Below, piece by piece: positions 55,689-64,000 of a DNA stretch of 64,000 bases. Position numbers and translations under genes: made by a program. Origin of the DNA: Amphirosellinia nigrospora (taxonomy: Eukaryota > Ascomycota > Sordariomycetes > Xylariales > Xylariaceae); contig SCHM01000004.1 in NCBI GenBank assembly GCA_004123355.1, positions 7,219,017 to 7,283,016 of the forward strand. The letters are read 5' to 3'. Position 1 is the stretch's first letter. Every line of letters begins with the position of its first letter. The notes beneath the pieces are model-generated. The model was not told the origin of the DNA. It ran no database searches and worked only from the letters and a program-made list of their open reading frames with translations.

Positions 55689-56046
55689 ATATCACACGGA
55701 CCCTGGTCAGTGCGCAATACAGTGCCACACAAGGTCCTACACAGAGTTCGCAAAATACTACCCTGCGAGGCTATGGCAGTCGTACAAAGTTATCGTGAAT
55801 CTTAGAAACATATATCGAGCTGAACTCGAACCTAAAACACTTGCCTCACCGGCTATAAAGGTCTTACTTTTTGGTCCTGTGAAGAAAGGAAAAGAAAATA
55901 AAAAAAGGAGAATTCTAAGCATAAAAAAGGCTCGAATTCCCCTTCGAGGGAAAAGGAAACCTAGATTTATATGGCCCCTTTAGCACCATAGTTGTTTATT
56001 ACTCAAATGAACCTATTCCAAGCCCTTAATTAGAGCCCTTGTGACA
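55689..56046. mobile_element. Solo LTR 2 with a different 5-bp target duplication
   Basis: 358 bp aligning end to end with solo LTR 1. It begins TATCACACGG (TG changed to TA) and ends CCCTTGTGACA, flanked by TTCTA at 55,684-55,688 and 56,047-56,051. Most differences from LTR 1 are C/T or G/A. The distinct target duplication shows a separate insertion event. Confidence 0.85.
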
Positions 56047-56248
56047 TTCTACCTGCTGAAACACAAGACATACTTGGAAGGTTTTCGTCCCGAAGTGCTC
56101 TTTGCTCGGCTTTAGAGCTTAACTAGGAATCTCGAAACCAATTGTGTTGTAACGGCAACAAGACAGGAGTCCATGTTTAGAAGATGTCCATAGAGAAGTT
56201 CTGTAGAATATGAGACTGCCACGATACGTGTATACTTGACTGTAAATA

Positions 56249-56267
56249 ATCAAGTCTTCGACTTGAT
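56249..56267. other. Short perfect hairpin
   Basis: 8-bp stem with a TTC loop. No T run follows and it is not next to a gene end, so no function is proposed. Confidence 0.4.
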
Positions 56268-57020
56268 AGCGTTCTGTTTTTTGATGATGTTTTGTTCCGT
56301 GATAGAGACAATGATCATTATATAGACCGAAGTCACAATTCTAAGAAAGAGGATTCGCGGGATTTTCTTAGAGGCTGCTTAGAAAATTAGAAAATGGTGT
56401 GATCGAAGAAATCATTACGAGCAGATCTCGGGTTTGAGTCCTTGGTGTACTGAATTGGCCTAGGGTGACTAGGCCTTAGGGAAAGGAGGTAATCTGGGAA
56501 TTACTTATTTAACTTTAAGTTGCAGTCGCGTATAAACAAGGAGAGTTTTTGATAGAAAGGAACGCAATATATTAAAAAAATCCAAAATTTGAATTCTCCG
56601 TGGTATGTTGCCTGACAAGTATAAAGGTAAGATGTAGCAGGTTGTTAATTTACCCTTTTGCTTCCCTGAGCCTAATTTGCCCATACAAATCACCCGTGTA
56701 CAATCGGCGCTTTGGCAAGGTCGGATCCAGGGGAAACTCACCCATTACATTTCGCACATGAGAACGGGCATCCACTTAATATACAGGGATAGGGGCCGAC
56801 ATAACAAGGCCTAAAAACTTATCATGAGATATCCTATGGTTTTAGTATTGTCATACTTGTCTCTGTTGATAGCAAGAGCATTTACATACACTCTAGGAAG
56901 GGGATGCCTCCTACAAGCTACTGGTATTAGGAGTCGAACTTAAATCCCTATATGAGGTTGCCCATGTAGCTACTCCTCAACCCGACTTTTACAGCTTATC
57001 ACAGATCTTTACTAAAATAA

Positions 57021-57036
57021 ACGAACGAACGAACGA
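57021..57036. repeat. (ACGA)4 microsatellite
   Basis: Four perfect ACGA units in intergenic DNA. Confidence 0.85.
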
Positions 57037-57145
57037 AAGTAGCAGAGATTAGGTTTTGCATTCCTATTAGGCTACATATCTCCCGCCATTATCGGTTTGA
57101 GTCTCCTTCTTACCGAACTGTCCTCTAACAGAGGTTTCCCCTAAT

Positions 57146-57862
57146 CTAACCAATGGTAATATCCAACGTATAATCCCGGCCCTCTGTTTCCCTGAATGCA
57201 GCTGATATATTGCGCGGGGCACTATTATGGACGTTACATGTTGGAACTATGGGTACGCCACAATGCTTGCCGCCGGCGTAGTATTGGGGCAAAAGCACGG
57301 CAGTCGTTTCGTTGGGAAGAACGTCTGGGAGAATATGGACCCAGGGTTTGTAATTGTGTACTCCTACAACAACGGTGAAGGGTTCTTTTCCGTTGTCAGT
57401 TTGGAGGCGCACCATGCCGGAGGTTCCACTACCGCCCATCTGTACCTCTTGTTGTCAGTTATTTTCCATTTTAAGCGGTGATTGGGAGCGTTTTAGGAGC
57501 TACAGGAAACTTCCTCAGTCCAAAATGACGGCTCGTAGCCCAAAAGTTAAACATGAGAAAAGAATCGGCTTGGGGGGTCACTCACGGTCAGAACTAGCGA
57601 ACCATCCGAATTAGCCCACGAGCCGCCATTAGCATGGTGCCAGACGGCCATCTCGGCGACGTGAAAGTAGGCATCGGTCGTGTTATGACGTACTACAATA
57701 CTCGGAGTCAGTTACTGCCAGTTGGGGCGGGTTCATTGGAGTTTGGAAGCTTCTAGACACTCTCTTGTCCTGAATAGTAAACTTGATGATCCAAAAGTTG
57801 CCAAAACAAGAAGAAAATGGCCCCGGTAATTACTTACTGCGCACTCTGACTGTGTAAGCCAT
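57146..57862 (-). CDS. Fungal fruit-body lectin (Agaricus bisporus lectin family)
   Basis: Three exons give an intact 141-residue protein, the usual length of the family (about 142). Exon 1 (57,862-57,838) encodes M-A-Y-T-V-R-V-R. Intron 1 is 145 nt (GTAAGT...TTGTAG, branch AACTGAC). Exon 2 (57,692-57,586) encodes the V-W-H-H-A-N-G-G-S-W stretch. Intron 2 is 146 nt (GTGAGT...TACAG, branch AACTGAC). Exon 3 (57,439-57,146) starts M-G-G-S-G-T-S-G and has V-G-V-H-N-Y-K-P-W and Q-Y-Y, ending D-I-T-I-G. These are family hallmarks (fungal fruit body lectin, PF07367). Members are cytosolic, lack a signal peptide (none here) and bind Gal-beta-1,3-GalNAc and GlcNAc-type glycans; several act against nematodes or insects. 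Reading frame and splice sites are clean despite the RIP-mutated surroundings. Confidence 0.9.
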
Positions 57863-58175
57863 GCTGAACAACGAAGTCAGGGTAGTCCATAGCATGGAGG
57901 GGAAACGAAGGTTACCAACTTGGTGACTGGTTTAGATGGCACGAGTATTCCCTAAAAGGTCTTGGGTATCATCTATGAGGTGCGATTTGTGGTTGCAAGA
58001 GGCAATCAGAGGACAGCAACGGTCGTCTCTTGTTATATACCTGGAGAATTGCGCAATACTTCGGTTCACCTTCCCATTACGTCCAGATCGCATGTTTTCA
58101 GGCGTTAGAATATCCATACAACTACTGGAAACTATCGATAATTTTTCTCATATATTGCATGGGCCTTCCATAACA
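57863..58175 (-). promoter_or_regulatory. Upstream region of the lectin gene
   Basis: About 310 bp upstream of the lectin start with normal composition. I see no clear TATA box within 100 bp of the start codon. It would also be the promoter side of the doubtful plus-strand fragment at 58,176, if that is real. Confidence 0.35.
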
Positions 58176-58482
58176 GGTGTTGGGCTACGGAATAGATGAG
58201 CTGAAATGCACGCAACACTTCACCCGGGCTGAAATTCAGAACATGCTAACCGGAACCAGTAAATCTGTACGCCAATCGTCGAACCCGCCCCCATTCGTCC
58301 GCCTCTACAACCCGCCGTGTATATATCCGCATCGCCCCGCTCAGCACAAATGTGTCGCGGAAATGTGGAGTCTATATATACCGTTGTAGCCAAATGGCGA
58401 CAACGGCTTCGTTTTGTCCGCCAGAAAATGTAGGAGTGTCACTTTCCATGCGGTTTGGGTAGCTCGAATGACCACAGCCTAG
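58176..58482 (+). pseudogene. Doubtful secreted-ribonuclease-like (N1/T1 fold) fragment with internal stop
   Basis: After a possible acceptor (AACAG, ending 58,175) a plus-strand frame reads C-T-Q-H-F-T-R-A-E-I-Q then Y-P-H (58,324-58,332), L-Y-I-P-L, an in-frame TAG (58,387), then S-A-R-K-C and V-T-F-H-A before the final stop at 58,480. The order Cys..F-T/S-x-x-E-I..Y-P-H..x-[FI]-P-[LI]..R..C..H resembles fungal N1/T1 ribonucleases and the catalytically altered RNase-like effectors; the usual Glu before F-P-I is Tyr here. The TAG could be a CAG hit by a RIP-type C-to-T change. No signal-peptide exon was found upstream and the spacing is loose, so this may be chance. Confidence 0.22.
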
Positions 58483-58862
58483 TCACAGAGTACGAAGCTG
58501 TTGCCGCGCCGACATGGTCTTTCGCTTGGTAGCCCTCGCCAGTGGTACATTGAGATGGGCCGTTCCGCTCGCGCTACGGCTGCGCCAGGTCTTCTCCGTC
58601 CCGAGATCGGTGTTGATGCTGCTCGCATGTCATGCTCATTCGCATCATTGCTACCAGGGTCGACGATTGTGCCTACCGCACTACGTGATGTTCTCCTCAG
58701 CCGCATGTGGGTTTGGCTCCCATGGAAACCCTGCTATCCATATCGCTGTCCCATCCGTCAAGAGATCGGAAGAGGTTCACTCCGGATAAGTAAAGTGGGT
58801 AGGCCACGGGCCGACCCCCTGCGGGCCACCCCAACCACCTCAATTACGCGCCTTTTTAAAGA
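58483..58862. other. GC-rich right edge of the island
   Basis: This is the most GC-rich part of the window, with overlapping open frames on both strands (58,501-58,866 plus; 58,479-58,706 minus), none with a recognisable protein. It ends abruptly in AATTACGCGCCTTTTTAAAG, after which the sequence is RIP-like. It may be the unmutated end of an element whose remainder was mutated, or a truncated gene. Confidence 0.4.
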
Positions 58863-60288
58863 CTAATCTCTTACGCGTGTATTATAATATCTTTATTACT
58901 TTTATTTTTATAATTAAATTTTTTTATTATTAGATTTGTTTTTTTTTTGTTTTTTTATAATATTAGCTATAGATTATAAAAAACGCGCAAAAGCTACAAT
59001 TTACGACGTTAAGCTTAGTATGCTTGTTTAAATAGCTATAAAAAAGTAAATAGTTTTTTAATCGTATATAATACGCTATTTTTAAAAAATTCTAACTAAA
59101 AAATAGCTAAATTATAACTTTTAAGCTTTATTATTTTATTTAAAATTATAGTTATTAAACTAAGCGATTATTTAAATTAAGCTAAGCTATATATTAAGCT
59201 TTATAAAATTTTAGTTTATTATTTAAAGCTTATTATATATTTTTAATAGCGTAAAAATATTCGGCTAATAATAATATTGTTATTTTTTAACGTATAATTT
59301 AGCTATTAAAACCGTTCGAACTATAATTAATTATTTAAAAATTAATAAAGCTATAATTTATAATATCCGGCTTTTTTTTTATTTGGATAAAAGTTTTAAA
59401 AATTTATAATATATTTTTTTGCTATATTTATAATAGTAATAAAATCGGTTATAATTAAAAGGTTAATAATAATTATTATATAATAACTAATATAATATTT
59501 ATAAAGCTATTAAAAAAAACATAAATCGAAAAAAATAGATTATTTTTTTAAAGTATATTTATAATAATAGCGAAGCTTTTTATTATTTATTATTTTTAAA
59601 AATATATATAAAATTAATAATTTCTAAAACGAAATTTAGGGCTATAAAATAATTAGCGGTTTTATATAAGTTTTAATGAAATAAATAATAAAATTACGTT
59701 ATTTTATTTTTATAAACTATTTATTCTTTATAAAAAAGCTTATTATAACAATATATAAATAGTTTTAATATATAATAGTTACGATTTATATATAAATAAT
59801 AACTTTTTATAATAATATTTAACTAATAAAATATAGCTTATATTTTATAAACTATACTATATATTATAACTATTAAATATAAAAGTTTTTAGCTTATTAA
59901 AAAAAAAATTAAAATTTATTACTCGATTTAAGCGATTAAAATAAATTATAAAAAGTTTATCTTTTTATTATATTAATTATTACTAGTTATTAGCTATTTA
60001 GCTATTTATTAGCCGTTTGCTAGCTATTAGCTGTTTTTCATTTTTTGCTAGCTATTAACTGTTATATATTTTTACCCCCTTTAAAAAGATTAAAAAACGT
60101 TTTTGTTTTTGTTTTATATATTTAATTAATATAAAAAAAGCAATAATTTTAAAAAATAATAGTTTTAAAAAGTATATTTTGCTAAATAAAAATAATTCTT
60201 ACGTAATTATATATATATCCGATAAATTTAGATATTTTTAGCTTTAAAGCTTTATTAGCTAATAATTAAGCTTTATTATATATATGTT
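58863..60288. other. RIP-mutated transposon-like DNA, family not readable
   Basis: AT-rich with few CA/TG. At about 59,990-60,065 the unit TTAGCTATT / GCTAGCTATTARCTG recurs several times, a small degenerate tandem. It ends where the third-family LTR begins at 60,289. Confidence 0.45.
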
Positions 60289-63200
60289 TAAAATAAGCTA
60301 TTAGCTTAACAATAGTTATTAATAGCTAGCGGAGCTAGCTATAGCTAAGTATATTTAAATAGGACAAATAAATATTATATATTTTAATATAATTATTATT
60401 GCTTTTTTACTTTTTTTTTTTAGTAATAAAAATAAAATATCGAAAGAAAAAATCTTTTATAAGCAGTAAATACGCTTAAAAATTAAAACTTAATAGCTTT
60501 TTATAAAAAATACTTTATATAATAATTAATATTATTATATTTGCTTTATTTATTAATTATTTATTTAATTAAAATAAATAAAGCTTAAAATAATTATTTA
60601 TAAGCGTTTTATTTAAAAACGCTTTTTAAAACTTAATTTTCGAAAATATTATTTAAACTTAAATAGTTCGCTAATAAAGCTTTTAATATTTATTTAAAAA
60701 TAATTATTCTAATAACTATTAATTATTTAGCTTTTATAAATATAGCAAAACTAGCGTAAATAATATTTAATTTTAGTTTATATAAATATTTTAATAGTAT
60801 TAAATTATTATTTAAATAGCTTTAATAATTTATTTAATAATTTAAAAAAATTAAATATATTTAAGAAATATTATTTTTATTTAAAATTATTTATATTATT
60901 AATTATTTTATATTAAAAAAGCTGCTATTTTTATAAATTTAGATATTAAACTATAAAAAATTATAAAAAAAATATTAATAATATTATTATAACAAAAACC
61001 TACTAAAATTATAATAATTTTTTAAAAACTAATATTTAAACCGCTTAATAAATAATAAAATTTATAAACTAAAAACTTAATATATATTAATTAAAAAAAA
61101 ACAAATTTTTTATTTAATATTATAACTATATTTAAAAAGCTATAAAATAACAAAAATTTAAAATATACTTAAAACTAATATTATATTAAATAATAAAACT
61201 ATAGCTAAATTTTTAATAAAAAATATTTTTTACGAAAAATTATTTCCGGATTTATTAATAGTTTTAAAAACTATAATTTATATTAAAAAGCTTTATTATA
61301 AAAAGCTATTAAAATTAAAACGTTAAAAAATATTTCGAAATTATTTAAAACGTTTCGAAAATAATTACTAATAAAGCTAAAATAAAAGCTAAACATATAA
61401 AATAATAAAAAATAAAAACAATTTATAAAATTTTATATAAAACTTTAAATATTTTTATTAACTAAACTATTAAAAATATTAATAATTTTATTTTATCGAA
61501 ATAAATAATTTAATTATTTTTATTAATTATTAAACTTTATTTTTATTTTTAATTATTTTTAATTTATTATACTTAAAATCGCTTTTTTAATTAACTTATT
61601 ATAATATAATATATTTTATATAAAAGCAAATATTAAAAAAATCGAACAAACTAATTAGTAGTTAAATATTATAATTATTATTAAATAAAGCATATTTTAA
61701 AAAACTGCTTTTACGTATATTAATTAAAATCTAATAAAAATTAATAAAATAATATATATAATAATAATAATAATAATAATAGCTATAATAATAGTTATAT
61801 AAGCAAAAAAAAATATAAAAGCTATAGTTTATATAATTAAAAAAATTACTAAAGTTATAATAAGCTATTTTTAAAGCAATTTTATTTATAAAGTTATTAA
61901 ATTATTTATTAATTAATAGTTTTAAAATTTTAAAAAAAATAAAAAAGTTTATTTTTACTATAGTAAAAAAGCTATATTTAGCTATAATATATATTAAAAT
62001 AAAATAAATAGCTATAATAATAAAAATAAGCTTATTTAAAAATAAAAATATTATTAATATATAAGTTTATATTTATAAAACTTTATTTTTAAAAAGTTTA
62101 GTTTAAATTAGCTTAATTATATTATAATATATTCGTTAAAAAAATAAAAAAAAATATTTATTTTATAAATAAAGTATTTAATATATATAAAACGTTTAAT
62201 ATTTATAATAATTTAATTATAATAAAATTTTTTTAAAACATTAAGCTATTTATTATATAAATAATAAATAATAATATAACTTTAAAATAAAACTTATAAA
62301 ATTTTATAATTATATTTTAAACTATATTTAATATTATAATAAAACTAGCTATTAAAAAATATAAAGTTTTAAATAGTATTTTAGTTATAAATTTAATAAA
62401 TAATAAAATAATTAAACGTATATTTAAACTATATAAAGTATATAATTTAAACGTATTATTATAGTTATTAAAAAAATTAAAAGCTAAAAAAAAAAAATAT
62501 AATAAATTATAAAACTTTTTTATAATAAACTAAAATATTTATATTTTTTATAAACTTTTTTTAATTAAGCTTAGATTTTATTTATAATTTTAAATATTTA
62601 TTAATACGAATTAAAAAAAAAGCTAAAATATAGCTAAAAAATATTAAATAAAAACTATTTTTTATAATAAAAATATTAATTATTATATTATTAAACGTAT
62701 ATAAAATAATTTTAGTTATTAAGTTTATTATTAAAAAAAATTATAATAAATATTATAAAAAAAACTTTAATTAAATAAATTAAAAAAATAATATTAACTT
62801 TATTTATTTTAATATCGTTAAAAACTTTAATATTTTAATCTGCTAATTATTTACTATAAAAATAAAATCTGCTACTTTATTAAATTTAAATAAAAAAACC
62901 GTAAAAATTAATAAGTTCGTAATATTTAACATAATAATTATAAATATTATTTACTTTATATAAATAATAATATAATTATTAAAAAATAAAAAAAATACTT
63001 TTTTATTATTAGAATTATTATAGCTTTAAAACGTTATAATATTATTTAATATCTAAAGTTTGTTTTTTATTATAAAAACTTTAGCGTTAAAAAAAAGCTA
63101 ATAATATTAAAAAAGCTAATAATATTATTAAAAATATTTATAAACTAATTTTTTATATAAAAAAATATTAATATTATAAAGAAATATATAAAAATATATT

Positions 63201-64000
63201 AAAATTTAATATAAAAAGTAATAATAATAGCAAAAATTATATAAATATAAAATATTTTAAACGCGAATTATTAAATTAAATTATTAGTTTTAATTTAGCT
63301 AAGTTATTAAATCGGCTAATATAAAAATATTATTTATTTTTTCGGATTATATTTAATTAAAAATATATATACTACGTTTAAACATAATATATTTAAAAAA
63401 TAAATATATAAATAGTTTATAGTTTATTAATTATATTAGCTTTTAATATATTATATTTAAATTAATTCGTTATATTAAAAAAAAGCAAATTATATAACGT
63501 ATAAAAAAAATTAAAAATTAAATTTTCTACCGATTAAAAAATAACGCGTTAACTAATTATATTAAAAAAAAAATACTTAATAAAAATATATAAATAATAA
63601 TTATTTGTAAGCTTATAGTTTAGCTTTTTAGTACTAAAATAAGCAATAAAACATTATATATATTTAATATATATATAAAAATTATAGCGCAATAAATATT
63701 AAAAATATAATAAAACTAACTAATTTTTTTATATATAAAATAAAGCTAAAAAAAAAATAAAACTATAAAATAAATTAATTAAATAATCCTAATTATATTT
63801 AAATTTATATTAGCTAAATATTTTAATTAAATAATATATTAACGCAAATATATTTAAATTTATTATTATAGCTAATAAAAGTTTTTTAAACTAAATAGCT
63901 ATATAGTTTTAATTAATAAAAATAAAAACGCTAAATAAAAACTATAAAAAAAGCTTTAATTTATATTAAACTATAATAAAATAAAAAAAACCTTTTAAAT
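60289..64000 (+). mobile_element. Third-family LTR retrotransposon, 5' part, cut by window end
   Basis: It begins with the family's terminal repeat (TAAAATAAGCTATTAGCTT..., with GCTAGCGGAGCTAGC) and matches the minus strand of 40,807 down to ~37,085 almost without gaps, for example the AATAATAATAATAATAATAG stretch near 61,761 and the C/A-rich coding remains up to 64,000. The first ~1.1 kb also match 23,711-24,797. It is less mutated than the 34-40.8 kb copy in places (TTTCTACCGATTAAAAAATA, ACGCGTTAACTAATTA). No intact frame. Confidence 0.7.

Larger units (their letters stand above)
56052..57145. other. Intergenic, short hairpin and microsatellite only
   Basis: No convincing gene. Features seen: a perfect 8-bp hairpin with 3-nt loop (ATCAAGTC-TTC-GACTTGAT, 56,249-56,267), and an (ACGA)n tract at 57,021-57,036. 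Two tRNA B-box-like strings occur (about 56,427 plus strand and 56,931 minus strand) but neither folds as a tRNA. The last part is the 3' flank of the lectin gene. Confidence 0.5.

Noticed and set aside
55601-55983. Small plus-strand frames across solo LTR 2
   Set aside because: They lie inside or across a solo LTR, which does not code for protein.
56380-56450. Second B-box-like string (GGGTTTGAGTCC) on the plus strand
   Set aside because: No paired acceptor stem and a poor A box.
56900-56990. tRNA-like minus-strand sequence with a GTTCGACTCC B box and TAGCTACATGG A-box-like string
   Set aside because: The acceptor and D stems do not pair and the T stem has a mismatch. It may be a tRNA-derived relic but not a tRNA gene.
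58501-58866. 121-codon plus-strand frame and its overlapping neighbours
   Set aside because: GC-rich DNA gives long frames on both strands by chance. None resembles a known protein.

Overview
The window looks like a piece of a filamentous ascomycete (Pezizomycotina) genome shaped by repeat-induced point mutation (RIP). About 54 of the 64 kb (1 to ~49.48 kb and ~58.86 to 64 kb) is extremely AT-rich. In these flanks the dinucleotide CA (and its complement TG) is almost absent, while remaining C sits mainly before G or T. That is the expected residue of CpA to TpA mutation on both strands. No intact gene survives there. The flanks are a nested mosaic of decayed transposons, recognised by internal repeats and a few readable motifs.

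Between them lies a base-balanced island of about 9.4 kb (49.48-58.86 kb) with sharp edges. From left to right it holds: a decayed stretch with one short residual reading frame; an unrecognised minus-strand gene (51,021-52,150); a divergent plus-strand serine/threonine kinase gene with an FHA-like N-terminal region (52,576-54,415), which appears frame-broken; a gene-poor stretch with two independent solo LTRs of one retrotransposon family, each with its own 5-bp target duplication; an apparently intact minus-strand fungal fruit-body lectin gene with two introns (57,146-57,862); and a doubtful ribonuclease-like fragment (58,176-58,482).

Transposon layout of the left flank: a Ty3/gypsy remnant (minus, RT at ~2.2 kb); a repeat at 3.9-5.25 kb (second copy at 46.57-47.69 kb) interrupted by a barely mutated 215-bp insert; a ~1.5 kb element with 13-bp inverted repeats (5.5-7.0 kb, inverted second copy at 30.3-31.9 kb); a Ty1/copia element with two LTRs (7,222-14,399); a Ty3/gypsy element with two LTRs and a polypurine tract (15,229-22,380, minus); a third LTR family with one near-complete element (34.1-40.8 kb, minus), a truncated copy (23.7-24.8 kb), a solo LTR that escaped mutation (26.4 kb) and a copy entering from the right flank (60,289 to the window end); and another long repeat seen at 24.8-26.9 kb and 42.5-46.0 kb.

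The genes do not form an obvious pathway. The unknown gene and the kinase share a 425-bp divergent promoter region and may be functionally linked. The lectin is a plausible defence or surface-glycan-binding protein. The layout, a few dispensable-looking genes in a small island inside RIP deserts, is what is called a two-speed or accessory compartment in plant- and insect-associated fungi. The species cannot be named from the sequence alone.
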